The notes beneath the pieces were generated by a model. That model ran no database searches, had not been told where the DNA came from, and saw nothing but the letters and a program-made list of their open reading frames with translations. From the NCBI GenBank assembly GCA_934454215.1, contig CAKSGG010000034.1, forward strand, positions 1 through 26,893: 26,893 bases of DNA, given 5' to 3'. The translations under genes and the position numbers were made by a program. Shown one piece after another: positions 16,301 through 24,597 of this stretch (position 1 is its first letter; every line of letters starts with the position of its first letter). This DNA is from an uncultured Clostridia bacterium (GTDB lineage Bacteria > Bacillota > Clostridia > UBA1381).

Positions 16301-17592
16301 TTCCTCACAAAATAGAGGATTATACAATAAACCGTGTTCAGTTCACGGAAGAAGACAGAAAAAAACATACAATGATATTCCCTCAAATGAGCCCGACTCA
16401 TTTCAGACTGTTTGAGGCGGTAATGAGGGCAAACGGATACAATGCGGTACTGCTTGAAAACGTCACTCCCGAGGACGTGGAGGCAGGCTTAAAGAGCGTC
16501 AACAATGACGCCTGCTATCCGTCGATAATTGTTGTCGGTCAGCTTGTGAACGCATTTATAAGCGGAAAATGCGACCCAGATAATACAACCGTTATGATTA
16601 CGCAGACAGGCGGCGGCTGCCGTGCCACAAACTACATCGCATTTCTGCGCAAGGCCTTAAAAGAGGCGGGGTATCCACAGGTGCCTGTACTGTCGCTGAA
16701 CCTTTCGGGGCTTGAGGGAAATCCGGGATTTAAGATTACTCCGAAGCTTATAAGCAATCTTGTCAAGGCTTGTACATGGGGAGATTTACTTCTTGCCGTT
16801 ACACTGCGCATACGCCCGTATGAGGTAAATCAAGGCGAAACAGATAAAGTCTACGAAAAATGGCAGACACGTCTTTATAATGACATCGTAAACGGAAACA
16901 GGCAGAATACCAAATTAAAAAAGGTTATTGATGAAATCATAGATGATTTTGATAAAATCCCGATTGACGAAACGATTAAAAAGCCAAAGGTCGGAGTTGT
17001 GGGAGAAATTCTCGTAAAATTCCATCCCGATGCAAATAATAATATTATCGACGTTATCGAGCGTGAGGGCGGCGAAGCCGTCATGCCGGGGCTTGCCGAT
17101 TTCATGCTGTATTGCTTGTATAATGCAAACTTCAAGCGTGACAATCTCGGCACAAAATCATCATCGGCAATGATATGCAATCTCGGCATATGGGTTATAG
17201 AAAGCTACAGAAAGCATATGGCTAAGGTCATGTCTGAAAAGCCTAAGTTTGCGTCAAGAGTGCCTAAGCATATACGTGATATTGCGGTAGGCGCTCAAAA
17301 TGTATTGCAGCTCGGTCACAGTACGGGCGAGGGTTGGTTTTTGACAGGCGAAATGATTGAGCTTATAGAAAGCGGAGTGCCGAATATAGTATGCGTTCAG
17401 CCGTTTGCCTGCCTGCCAAATCACGTTACGGGAAAAGGCATGATAAAGGAATTAAGACATCAGTACCCTGATGCTAATATCGTTGCGGTCGACTATGACC
17501 CCGGAGCAAGCGAGGTAAACCAGCTTAACAGAATCAAGCTTATGCTTGCAGTTGCTTTTGAAAATCTCGAAAAGAAAGAAAAAACATTATAA
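13342..17592 (+). CDS. Fused double acyl-CoA dehydratase activase (BcrAD/BadFG ATPases + DUF2229 + HgdB-like region)
   Basis: This 1416-residue protein belongs to the large activase-like family of anaerobic Firmicutes. ATPase domain 1 (1-~265) starts MGIDVGSTTVKVV and has Cys126 (GTCAGGTGSF) and Cys165 (RCGVFAKS). Domain 2 (~318-580) starts GLDVGSTTIKAALID and has Cys445 (EACSSGCGSF) and Cys484 (TRCTVFMNS). In the homodimeric 2-hydroxyglutaryl-CoA dehydratase activator HgdC, two cysteines per subunit hold one [4Fe-4S] cluster; here both sets sit in one chain. Next come a cysteine cluster (605, 608, 612, 631), a DUF2229 region (~650-870), and a C-terminal part like the dehydratase D component. 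The expected role is ATP-driven low-potential electron transfer, but the partner enzyme is unknown. AAGGAGG lies 7 bases before the ATG. It is a single-gene transcript. Confidence 0.9.
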   Translation: MAESILHMGIDVGSTTVKVVVLDDEKNTLFSEYRRHFSDIKSTVEGLFKEVYETIGGKKFTVVITGSGGLLISNALGLPFVQEVIANKAAITEFLPDTDVVIELGGEDAKILYLSGGLEQRMNGTCAGGTGSFIDQMSILLKTDASGLNDLAQKHKIIYPIAARCGVFAKSDVQPLLNEGAAREDVAASILQAVVTQTISGLAQGRPIKGNIVFLGGPLHFLPQLRQQFQDTLKDNAKSFTTPENAQLFVAIGASLMYDKNTVTDLPTLMKNLEKLNSAETEITRIRKLFLDDDERKEFFDRHAKHVAKRGDISKAKGPVFLGLDVGSTTIKAALIDENSNILYTYYGKNEGSPITCGINILRDLYSQLPKDAFIANACTTGYGELLLKTAFRIKEGEIETIAHYKAANHFSPGVDFIIDIGGQDMKCMKIKNGVIDSIMLNEACSSGCGSFIQTFAEGLGMDSISFSKEALTADNPVDLGTRCTVFMNSRVKQAQKEGATVGDISAGLSYSVVRNALYKVIKLRDPDLMGNNIVVQGGTFNNNAILRCFELLTGKNVIRPDIAGIMGAFGSALIAHERWDGGDCDILTYDELDEFTFNTSLTRCQKCSNHCQLTITDFGDGGRFVSGNRCERGAGMERPKNQLPNLYDYKYKRVFAYKPLESAPMGEIGLPRVLNMYENYPLWFTIFTELGFKVRLSARSSHAIYEKGIESIPSESACYPAKLVHGHIQDLIDKGIKTIFYPCIPYEQIEYSDAGNHFNCPMVTSYPEVIYNNMDVVRQPDIKFLYPFVNLADKPSFKRQMCKTFCSMGFTKEQINKACDKGFAELQVFKHDVRKKGEEILQWLDDNDKRGIVLAGRPYHIDPEINHGIPDMINSLGFAVLTEDSIAHLGHLQRDIRVVDQWAYHTRLYESAAEVIKNNRLELIQLNSFGCGLDAVTTDQVQEILQSSEKIYTTLKIDEVSNLGTARIRVRSLKAAIKERTENNFIPHKIEDYTINRVQFTEEDRKKHTMIFPQMSPTHFRLFEAVMRANGYNAVLLENVTPEDVEAGLKSVNNDACYPSIIVVGQLVNAFISGKCDPDNTTVMITQTGGGCRATNYIAFLRKALKEAGYPQVPVLSLNLSGLEGNPGFKITPKLISNLVKACTWGDLLLAVTLRIRPYEVNQGETDKVYEKWQTRLYNDIVNGNRQNTKLKKVIDEIIDDFDKIPIDETIKKPKVGVVGEILVKFHPDANNNIIDVIEREGGEAVMPGLADFMLYCLYNANFKRDNLGTKSSSAMICNLGIWVIESYRKHMAKVMSEKPKFASRVPKHIRDIAVGAQNVLQLGHSTGEGWFLTGEMIELIESGVPNIVCVQPFACLPNHVTGKGMIKELRHQYPDANIVAVDYDPGASEVNQLNRIKLMLAVAFENLEKKEKTL

Positions 17593-17619
17593 AAAAGAGG
17601 GGGTTGCCCCCTCTTTTTT
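17591..17619. terminator. Strong bidirectional hairpin terminator
   Basis: AAAAAAGAGGGGG (17591-17603) pairs with CCCCCTCTTTTTT (17607-17619) around a TTG loop. The A and T runs serve as the U tract in either direction, so it ends both the activase gene and the convergent ZIP transporter gene. It overlaps both stop codons. Confidence 0.92.
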
Positions 17620-18403
17620 AGCTTAGCATGAGTAAGCTCACGGCGATAACCGCCATTCCGAATATAAAGCCTATTATTGTTACCTTGCTTTTTTCATATT
17701 CTCTTGCCATAGGGAGCAGTTCCTCAACCGATATAAATACCATAATTCCGGCTATAAATCCGAACAGCAGTCCGAATACCATATCGTTAAAAAACGGTCT
17801 TAACAGCAAATACCCTATAACAGCACCTATAGGCTCTGCCAGTCCCGACAAAAACGATATTTTAAACGCTTTTTTTCTGTCACCCGTTGCAAAATAAATC
17901 GGTACAGCCGTTGCTATTCCCTCGGGAATATTATGTATGGATATAGCCACCGCAATCGCAACGCCGAGCTGAGGTTCTTTCAGTGCCGACGTGAATGTTG
18001 CCATACCCTCGGGGAAATTATGTATTCCTATCGCCAAAGCCGTCATAAACCCCATTCTTTGCAGAATTTTTTCGTTTTTTCCTCTGTCATGCAGATTTCC
18101 TATATCCCCCTCGGTAGACGGAACGAAAAAATCTATCAGCCCTATAAACACAATTCCCGTAAAAAACGCCGCAACCGCCCACCTGTACCCTATTAAATCA
18201 TTCGTATATGCACTCAAATACATTCTAGATTTCTGAAAAATTTCAACCATTGACACGTAAATCATAACTCCTGCGCTAAATCCCAGAGATGACGCAAGAA
18301 ACCTTGTGTTTGTCTTTTTTGTGAACATGGACAATATGCTCCCCACTCCCGTTGCCATTCCCGCAAGCAGCGTGAGCGACAGTGCAAAAAGAACATCTGA
18401 CAT
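17618..18403 (-). CDS. ZIP-family divalent metal transporter (ZupT-like)
   Basis: This importer of zinc or related divalent metals (Fe, Mn, Co) has 261 residues and about eight membrane helices. The two metal-binding helices are clear: GIHNFPEG (126-133) and SIHNIPEG (155-162). GLAEP (188-192) supplies the conserved glutamate. It lacks the very long histidine-rich loop of eukaryotic ZIPs; the cytoplasmic loop (~96-115) holds one histidine. AAGGAG lies 10 bases before the ATG. It is convergent with the activase gene and divergent from the RNA methyltransferase gene. I saw no clear promoter, but an ATTAAT-GCA-ATTAAT repeat upstream could be an operator. Confidence 0.9.
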   Translation of the reverse strand: MSDVLFALSLTLLAGMATGVGSILSMFTKKTNTRFLASSLGFSAGVMIYVSMVEIFQKSRMYLSAYTNDLIGYRWAVAAFFTGIVFIGLIDFFVPSTEGDIGNLHDRGKNEKILQRMGFMTALAIGIHNFPEGMATFTSALKEPQLGVAIAVAISIHNIPEGIATAVPIYFATGDRKKAFKISFLSGLAEPIGAVIGYLLLRPFFNDMVFGLLFGFIAGIMVFISVEELLPMAREYEKSKVTIIGFIFGMAVIAVSLLMLS

Positions 18404-18444
18404 TTTTATTCAGCTCCTTAATTTTATTTTGCATAAAATCTTTT

Positions 18445-18459
18445 ATTAATGCAATTAAT
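18445..18459. promoter_or_regulatory. Short palindrome upstream of the ZIP gene, possible operator
   Basis: ATTAAT (18445-18450) and ATTAAT (18454-18459), each self-complementary, flank GCA. The 15-base element is centred 49 bases upstream of the ZIP start codon. It does not match a Zur, Fur or MntR consensus I can name, and such AT-rich repeats arise by chance. Confidence 0.25.
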
Positions 18460-18521
18460 ACAAAAATTTTATAACAAAGGCTTATGTATAATATGATTTT
18501 TGAAAAATTCCGTGAAAAGTC

Positions 18522-18550
18522 TTGATTATTTTTCAAAATACATATATAAT
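18522..18550 (+). promoter_or_regulatory. Promoter of the SpoU RNA methyltransferase gene
   Basis: TTGATT (18522-18527), 17 bases and TATAAT (18545-18550) end 35 bases before the start codon. Confidence 0.75.
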
Positions 18551-18585
18551 TAAGAAAGAAATTATTTTACAGAAAGGCAATAGCT

Positions 18586-19347
18586 ATGATAGAAATTACA
18601 TCAGCCTCAAATCCCCGATACAAAACAATAAAATCGCTGTCTCAAAAAAAGGAACGCTTTAAGCGGGGAGAATTTACCGTTGAGGGTATAAAATCCGTCA
18701 GGGACGCAATAAAAGCAGGTGCGGAGGTAGACAGAATAGCAGTAAGCAATTCATTTTACAAAAATACGGATTTTGAATATCCGCAGGGCGTTCACATATT
18801 AAAAACCGACGATTATTTATTTGACAAGCTTTGCGATACCGAAACGCCGCAGGGAATTATGGCGGTAATAAAAATGAAAAACACATCGGATTTTAAGCCC
18901 GATTTAGCAAAAGACTACGTTTACTGCGATAATGTAAAAGACCCCGGCAATCTCGGCACAATAATCAGAACCGCCGATGCGGCAGGCTTGGGTGGCGTTC
19001 TGCTTTCGCAGGGCTGTGTTGATTTATACAACCCCAAAACAGTCCGTTCAAGCATGGGCTCATTCTTCGCAATAGATATAATACGAAACATTGATATTAC
19101 ACAGTATAAAGAAATGGGATTTTCTCTTATTGCGGGAGCGCTGACCGAAAATACAATTGATTACAGACAGGCGGATTACTCCAAGCCGTGTATAATAGCA
19201 GTCGGCAACGAGGCAAACGGCGTATCGGATAATGTTCTGAAATTATGCACTCCGGTGAAAATTCCTATAAGAGGAGGAGCGGAATCGTTAAACGTTTCTG
19301 TTGCCGCCGGAATATTAATTTATGAAATTATGCGAAATAGGGCTTGA
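18586..19347 (+). CDS. SpoU/TrmH-family RNA 2'-O-methyltransferase
   Basis: This is predicted to transfer a methyl group from S-adenosylmethionine to a ribose 2'-OH in rRNA or tRNA. The 253 residues include an N-terminal substrate-binding part that starts ITSASNPRYKTIKSL, followed by the trefoil-knot SPOUT domain. Motif 1 is NVKDPGNLGTIIRTADAAG (116-134, with Arg128), motif 2 GNEANGVS (207-214) and motif 3 IPIRGGAESLNVSVAAG (226-242). The length and N-terminal domain fit the TsnR/RlmB-like branch of Firmicutes; the modified base cannot be assigned by eye. AGAAAGG lies 8 bases before the ATG. The dprA operon promoter overlaps its stop codon. Confidence 0.9.
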   Translation: MIEITSASNPRYKTIKSLSQKKERFKRGEFTVEGIKSVRDAIKAGAEVDRIAVSNSFYKNTDFEYPQGVHILKTDDYLFDKLCDTETPQGIMAVIKMKNTSDFKPDLAKDYVYCDNVKDPGNLGTIIRTADAAGLGGVLLSQGCVDLYNPKTVRSSMGSFFAIDIIRNIDITQYKEMGFSLIAGALTENTIDYRQADYSKPCIIAVGNEANGVSDNVLKLCTPVKIPIRGGAESLNVSVAAGILIYEIMRNRA

Positions 19348-19372
19348 CATTTTCCCGATTTTGTAGTATTGT
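19344..19372 (+). promoter_or_regulatory. Promoter of the dprA-topA-trmFO operon
   Basis: TTGACA (19344-19349), 17 bases and TATTGT (19367-19372) lie 42 bases before the dprA start. The -35 overlaps the stop codon of the preceding methyltransferase gene. Confidence 0.7.
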
Positions 19373-19414
19373 GAAAAGAGTACTTTATTTTTAACATAAA
19401 AACGGGGGAATTTT

Positions 19415-20623
19415 ATGGTGAATACTCTAAAGTGGCTTTGGCTGTCAACAATGCACGGCATAACTCCGCAGAAAATATCATATCTTTTATCCGTATACGG
19501 AGGCATAGACAGAATTTATGAATGTTCGGACTATTCCGCACTGCGCATGAGTATAGCTGATAAAGATAATCTGCTTAACAAAAGTCTGGACAGCGCAAAA
19601 ACAGTTTATCATGAGGTGTGCTCCTGCGGCGCATATATTCTGACATATGACAGTCCTTATTTTCCTCAAATATTAAAAGGACTGCCCGATTCTCCGCATG
19701 TGCTTTACATGAAAGGTACTCCCGCAAATCTCAACAGCATATTCGGAATAGGAGTTGTAGGAACAAGAAACAATACAAAATACGGCGAAGTATGCGCTTC
19801 GGACATATCATACGGTTTGGGCAGACAAGGCATTGCGGTAATAAGCGGAATGGCAATGGGCATAGACTGCATATCCATGCACGCCGCTCTTCAGGCAGGC
19901 GCAAGGACAATCGGAGTTCTCGGCTGCGGAATAGATATTATATACCCCTCAAAAAACAAATGGCTGTTTGACGAGGTGTTCAACACCGACGGGCTTGTAA
20001 TTTCCGAATACCCTCCCGGAACGGCGGCGACAAAATATACATTTCCTCAGAGAAACCGTATAATCGCAGGCTTGTCAAGAGGCGTGCTCGTTATTGAAGG
20101 CTCTGTCAGAAGCGGTTCACTGATAACCGCACGGTATGCAAGGCAATACAGCCGTGACGTTTTTGCAGTGCCGAGAAACATAGGCGATACAGATACTTCG
20201 GGCAAACCGCTCGACGGTACAAATTACCTCATAAAGCAAGGCGCACGGCTTGTAACCGACGCTAATGATATAATTACATACTACGGAAATTACCTCCGCA
20301 GTATCAGACCGTCCGTAAGAAATGACAATATCCCCGACTACGGCGATATTTCAAAAGCTCCGATAAAGAAACAAACGCATACTCAAAAACTCAAAACGCC
20401 AAGCAGAATTGCGGATAACGCAATTACCGCTCTTATGGAACGGGCTGACGGAGATACAGAGCTTTCGGTAATTCAATTGCTTGCGGAACGTGAATTATAC
20501 CCCGATGAGATAGTACAGACGCTTGACAGGGATGCAAGCGAAATGAATTGTGTTCTGTTGGTTATGGAAACAAAAGCTCTTATAAAAAAGCAGCCTGACG
20601 GAAGATATGAATTGAATAAATAG
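19415..20623 (+). CDS. dprA: DNA-processing protein DprA (Smf)
   Basis: DprA binds incoming single-stranded DNA during natural transformation and helps load RecA. This 402-residue copy has an N-terminal SAM-like region (1-~75) and the Rossmann-like DprA core: GIGVVGTRNNTKYG (111-124), SGMAMGID (144-151), GVLGCGIDIIYP (167-178), FPQRNRIIAGLS (210-221) and EGSVRSGSLITA (228-239). A C-terminal winged-helix domain (~330-402) follows a basic linker. Clostridia often keep dprA without known competence, so presence does not prove transformation. GGGGGA lies 5 bases before the ATG. It is first in a run with topA 19 bases downstream, a gene order common in Firmicutes. Confidence 0.94.
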   Translation: MVNTLKWLWLSTMHGITPQKISYLLSVYGGIDRIYECSDYSALRMSIADKDNLLNKSLDSAKTVYHEVCSCGAYILTYDSPYFPQILKGLPDSPHVLYMKGTPANLNSIFGIGVVGTRNNTKYGEVCASDISYGLGRQGIAVISGMAMGIDCISMHAALQAGARTIGVLGCGIDIIYPSKNKWLFDEVFNTDGLVISEYPPGTAATKYTFPQRNRIIAGLSRGVLVIEGSVRSGSLITARYARQYSRDVFAVPRNIGDTDTSGKPLDGTNYLIKQGARLVTDANDIITYYGNYLRSIRPSVRNDNIPDYGDISKAPIKKQTHTQKLKTPSRIADNAITALMERADGDTELSVIQLLAERELYPDEIVQTLDRDASEMNCVLLVMETKALIKKQPDGRYELNK

Positions 20624-20642
20624 GTGAGAAAGGAATATAACA

Positions 20643-22745
20643 ATGGCAGTAAAAAACAAAACATCTGAAAAAAAGAAAAAACTTTTAATAGTGGAGTCTC
20701 CTGCAAAAGCAGGGACGATAAAAAAATACCTCGGAAGCGATTATACTGTTATGGCGTCCATGGGACACGTTATAGACCTTCCGAAAAGTCAGCTCGGTGT
20801 GGACGTTGACCATAATTTTACCCCGAAATATATAACAATAAGAGGTAAAGGCTCACTCCTCACACAGTTAAAAAAGGAAGCTTCAAAAGCCGAAAAAGTA
20901 TATCTCGCAACCGACCCTGACCGTGAGGGCGAAGCAATAAGCTGGCATTTGGCAAAAGCTCTTAATATAGACCCAAACTCAAAATGCCGCGTTACATTCA
21001 ACGAAATCACAAAAAAAGCGGTTAAAGCGGCAATAAAAGAGCCTCGCAGTATAGACATGGACCTTGTTGACGCACAGCAGGCACGGCGTGTTCTTGACAG
21101 AATAGTCGGGTACAAAATCAGCCCGATACTTTGGGAAAAGGTGAAAAAAGGATTAAGCGCAGGACGTGTACAATCGGTTGCAACACGTCTTATATGCGAC
21201 AGAGAAGAAAAAATCGAAAACTTTGTTCCTGAAGAATACTGGACAATAACGGCAACACTTACAGAGCCGAAATCAAACAAAGATTTTGAGGCAAAGTATT
21301 TCGGTGAGAATGGAGAAGAAGTCAAGCTTTCAACGGGAGATGAGGCGAAAAAAATCGTTGATGATGTCCGAAATACAAAATTTACGGTTGACAGCGTTAA
21401 AACAGGCGAGTTAAGGCGCAAGCCCCAGCCTCCGTTTACGACAAGTACATTACAGCAGGATGCGTCAAGAAAGCTGAATTTTCAGACTGCAAAGACAATG
21501 CAGATAGCTCAAATGCTTTACGAAGGTATTAACCTCGGCGGAAAGACGGGAACTATCGGTCTTATAACGTACATGAGAACCGACTCATTAAGAATTTCGG
21601 ATGACGCACAGGCAGAGGCAATAGCATTTCTGACCGAAAATTACGGCAGAGAATACGTATCTCCCAGACAGTACAAGGCACGCAAAAACGCACAGGACGC
21701 TCATGAGGCTATACGTCCCACTTCAATAAATATACGTCCCGAAGAAATACGGGGCAAGCTTACAAACGACCAATATAAATTATACAAGCTGATATGGGAA
21801 CGCTTTGCCGCATCACAGATGTCACCCGCCGTATATGAAACTGCAAATGCAGTAATAAGCGCAAAAAGCCATACATTTAAGGCTGCCGGCAGAAGAATTA
21901 TTTTCAAAGGATATATGGCAGTTTACATTGAGGGTACCGACGTTAAGGAAGAAAAAGACAAAATGCTGCCAAAGCTTGAAGAAAAACAGCTTGTAACAGC
22001 CAAAAGCGTTGAACCCAATCAGCACTTTACTCAGCCTCCGGCACGCTACAGCGACGCTACTCTGATTAAGGAGCTTGAAGAAAACGGCATAGGCAGACCG
22101 TCAACATATTCGCCTACAATTTCGACAATTGTATCAAGAGGATATGTTGTAAGAAACAAAAAACAGCTTATTCCGACCGAGCTCGGCAAGGTTACGACGG
22201 ATATAATGAAAAATAATTTTAAAGATATAGTCGACGTTGACTTTACTGCTGAAATGGAAAGCGAGCTTGACAGCGTTGAAGAGGGCAAAACCAAATGGGT
22301 TCGGGTTATGGACGACTTCTATCCCCCGTTTGCCGAAAATCTTGAACAGGCGCAGCAGCGTATTGCAAAAATACAGATAAAAGACGAAGAATCCGATGTG
22401 GTATGTGAGAAATGCGGCCGCAAAATGGTTTATAAGCTTTCAAAATTCGGAAAGTTTCTTGCCTGCCCCGGATATCCCGAATGTAAAAATACAAAGGCAA
22501 TCCGCGAGGGTACGGGAGTTGAGTGCCCCAAATGCGGCGGTGAAATACTTGTCAAACGCTCAAAGAAGGGCAAAATATATTACGGCTGCGAACACGCTCC
22601 CAAATGTGACTTTATGGCTTGGGACGCACCTGTTAAAGACGAAAAATGCCCCGTATGCGGAAGTCTGCTGTTAAGAAAAGACGGACGGCAAAAGAAAATT
22701 TTCTGCTATAATGACAAATGCAGCTATGAACGGAGGATAAAATAG
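20643..22745 (+). CDS. topA: DNA topoisomerase I (type IA)
   Basis: This relaxes negative supercoils by nicking one strand through a 5'-phosphotyrosine link. It has 700 residues, the normal size. The TOPRIM domain shows LLIVESPAKAGTIKKYLG (14-31) and the metal-binding DPDREGE (91-97). SAGRVQSVATRLI (172-184) and the active-site Tyr310 in GLITYMRTDS follow. Three four-cysteine zinc-ribbon motifs lie at the C-terminus (588-614, 628-655, 669-693). AAAGGA lies 8 bases before the ATG. It sits 19 bases after dprA and 3 bases before trmFO, in the conserved Firmicute order. Confidence 0.97.
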   Translation: MAVKNKTSEKKKKLLIVESPAKAGTIKKYLGSDYTVMASMGHVIDLPKSQLGVDVDHNFTPKYITIRGKGSLLTQLKKEASKAEKVYLATDPDREGEAISWHLAKALNIDPNSKCRVTFNEITKKAVKAAIKEPRSIDMDLVDAQQARRVLDRIVGYKISPILWEKVKKGLSAGRVQSVATRLICDREEKIENFVPEEYWTITATLTEPKSNKDFEAKYFGENGEEVKLSTGDEAKKIVDDVRNTKFTVDSVKTGELRRKPQPPFTTSTLQQDASRKLNFQTAKTMQIAQMLYEGINLGGKTGTIGLITYMRTDSLRISDDAQAEAIAFLTENYGREYVSPRQYKARKNAQDAHEAIRPTSINIRPEEIRGKLTNDQYKLYKLIWERFAASQMSPAVYETANAVISAKSHTFKAAGRRIIFKGYMAVYIEGTDVKEEKDKMLPKLEEKQLVTAKSVEPNQHFTQPPARYSDATLIKELEENGIGRPSTYSPTISTIVSRGYVVRNKKQLIPTELGKVTTDIMKNNFKDIVDVDFTAEMESELDSVEEGKTKWVRVMDDFYPPFAENLEQAQQRIAKIQIKDEESDVVCEKCGRKMVYKLSKFGKFLACPGYPECKNTKAIREGTGVECPKCGGEILVKRSKKGKIYYGCEHAPKCDFMAWDAPVKDEKCPVCGSLLLRKDGRQKKIFCYNDKCSYERRIK

Positions 22746-22748
22746 TCA

Positions 22749-24053
22749 ATGGTTAAAGTAATCGGAGCAGGGCTGGCAGGCTGCGAGGCCACATGGCAGC
22801 TTGCAAAAGCAGGAATTGAAGTTGAGCTTTACGAGATGAAACCGATAAAATTTTCACCTGCGCACAGCATGAACGGCTTTGCGGAGCTTGTATGCTCAAA
22901 CTCATTAAAAGCCGACAGAATAGAAAACGCCTGCGGTCTGCTTAAAGAAGAAATGCGAATGTTTGATTCACTCATGATGCAGTCCGCCGATATATCAAGA
23001 GTACCGGCAGGGGGTGCGCTTGCCGTTGACCGCAGTGTGTTTTCCGAATATATAACAGACAAAATAAAATCACACCCTCTTATTCATGTGATAAATGAAG
23101 AAACAGCGGCTATAAACCCCGACGAATACACGATAATTGCAACAGGGCCTCTTACCTCGGACGCACTTTCAAAAGCGATTGCAGAGCTGACAGGCAGCAG
23201 TGAATTATATTTTTACGACGCCGCAGCGCCGATAGTAACGGAAGAAAGCATCGACAAGGAAAAAACATTTAAAGCGGCAAGATATGATAAAGGCACCGCC
23301 GACTATATAAACTGCCCCATGACAAAGGAGGAGTATACCTCTTTTTACAACGCTCTTATAACGGCGCAGACAGCTCCGCTCAAGGAATTTGAAAACCAAA
23401 AAGTTTTCGAGGGCTGTATGCCTGTTGAGGTCATGGCTAAACGAGGTGAGGAAACGCTTACATTCGGACCTTTAAAGCCTGTCGGGCTTGTAAATCCCAA
23501 AACAGGAAAAGATGATTCTTATGCCGTTGTTCAGCTTCGGCAGGACAATAAAGAGGGGACTTTATACAATCTTGTCGGATTTCAGACAAATCTTAAATGG
23601 GGCGAGCAAAAGCGTGTATTTTCAATGATACCCGGGCTTGAAAACGCCGAGTTTGTGCGTTATGGCGTTATGCACCGCAATACATACATTAATTCGCCCA
23701 AACTGCTGAACCGTTTTTATCAGATGAAGCAATACCCTAAAATCTTTTTTGCAGGGCAGATAACGGGTGTTGAGGGATATGTGGAAAGTGCGTCAAGCGG
23801 TATTCTTGCAGGATATAACATGGCAAGAATACTCCAAAACAAACCGCCGCTTGAACCCGATTCAAAAACGTGTATAGGCGCTTTGCCGCTTTATATATCA
23901 AATTCGTCAAACGAAAAATTTCAGCCGATGAATGCCAATTTCGGCATAATCGACGGGCTGAATGAAAGAATCAGAAAAAAAGCGGAGCGCTATGAAAAAA
24001 TCGCAGTACGTGCATTGGAAACATTAAAAAACAATTTGAAAGGAATGAATTAA
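22749..24053 (+). CDS. trmFO: tRNA m5U54 methyltransferase, folate/FAD-dependent
   Basis: TrmFO makes 5-methyluridine at position 54 of tRNA using methylenetetrahydrofolate and FADH2. This copy has 434 residues and a dinucleotide-binding start MVKVIGAGLAGCEA (1-14). Cys49 in ELVCSNSLK and Cys223 in FEGCMPVEVM correspond to the two catalytic cysteines known from Bacillus TrmFO. GQITGVEGYVESA, near residue 340, closes the flavin site. The ribosome site GGAGG lies inside the end of topA, 12 bases before the ATG. It is 3 bases downstream of topA and 1 base upstream of the lipoprotein gene, so all three should be co-translated. Confidence 0.96.
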   Translation: MVKVIGAGLAGCEATWQLAKAGIEVELYEMKPIKFSPAHSMNGFAELVCSNSLKADRIENACGLLKEEMRMFDSLMMQSADISRVPAGGALAVDRSVFSEYITDKIKSHPLIHVINEETAAINPDEYTIIATGPLTSDALSKAIAELTGSSELYFYDAAAPIVTEESIDKEKTFKAARYDKGTADYINCPMTKEEYTSFYNALITAQTAPLKEFENQKVFEGCMPVEVMAKRGEETLTFGPLKPVGLVNPKTGKDDSYAVVQLRQDNKEGTLYNLVGFQTNLKWGEQKRVFSMIPGLENAEFVRYGVMHRNTYINSPKLLNRFYQMKQYPKIFFAGQITGVEGYVESASSGILAGYNMARILQNKPPLEPDSKTCIGALPLYISNSSNEKFQPMNANFGIIDGLNERIRKKAERYEKIAVRALETLKNNLKGMN

Positions 24054-24054
24054 T

Positions 24055-24591
24055 ATGAAAAAGCTCGTAATATTTATATCAATTTTGGCAATGACAGTAT
24101 CACTTTCCTCCTGCGGTAAGAAGGAACACGATTCAGCTCTTGTGGGAAACGGCTCAAATACCGAAACCACCGCCGAACCTAAATCGGAAAACAAGGAAAG
24201 CAATTCCGACAAAAAAGAAAACGCCAAGGATGAGAAAAAAGCCGAATCGGCACAAGGCAATGATAAATCAAACACTGCACAGTCGGATAATACATCCGCC
24301 GAAGAACCTGAAAAGGTTACTCCGACATTTATGTTCTTCGTTTCAAAGAAGGATTCGGATTATGACAAAGCGATGAAAGCGGTTGACGAATTAAAAAAAT
24401 CATACGAAAAGAAAATAAACTTTGATATTGTCGACATAGACGAAAACCCTGACGCAAAGAAAAATTTTCCTGTCGAGGGTCAGACGCCGACATTGATTAT
24501 GCTGAACACATCAAATGATATAAGCGCATTTGAATTTAAAATAAGCGATAAAGACAAAATGGAAAATGCAATCAAAAACGCACTGGAGTAA
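24055..24591 (+). CDS. Lipoprotein with a thioredoxin-like domain lacking CXXC
   Basis: This 178-residue protein has a lipoprotein signal with lipobox LSSC (Cys20), so it should be anchored outside the membrane. Residues 21-88 are a disordered-looking, Lys/Glu/Ser/Asn/Asp-rich spacer. Residues 89-178 read like a thioredoxin fold: a beta strand TFMFFVS, a charged helix, NFDIVDIDENPDAKKNFPV, then a TPTLIML stretch with the cis-proline (Pro145) typical of the fold. Where the CXXC pair should be there is KKDSDY, and Cys20 is the only cysteine, so a dithiol role is excluded. AAAGGA lies 10 bases before the ATG, which is 1 base after the trmFO stop. The function is unknown; a binding or scaffold role beside the next membrane protein is inference. 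Confidence 0.75.
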   Translation: MKKLVIFISILAMTVSLSSCGKKEHDSALVGNGSNTETTAEPKSENKESNSDKKENAKDEKKAESAQGNDKSNTAQSDNTSAEEPEKVTPTFMFFVSKKDSDYDKAMKAVDELKKSYEKKINFDIVDIDENPDAKKNFPVEGQTPTLIMLNTSNDISAFEFKISDKDKMENAIKNALE

Positions 24592-24597
24592 TTAAAA

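Noticed and set aside
20789..21421. 210-codon open frame on the minus strand inside topA
   Set aside because: It lies wholly antisense to the secure topA coding sequence, has no ribosome site and gives no recognisable protein; it reflects codon bias of topA.
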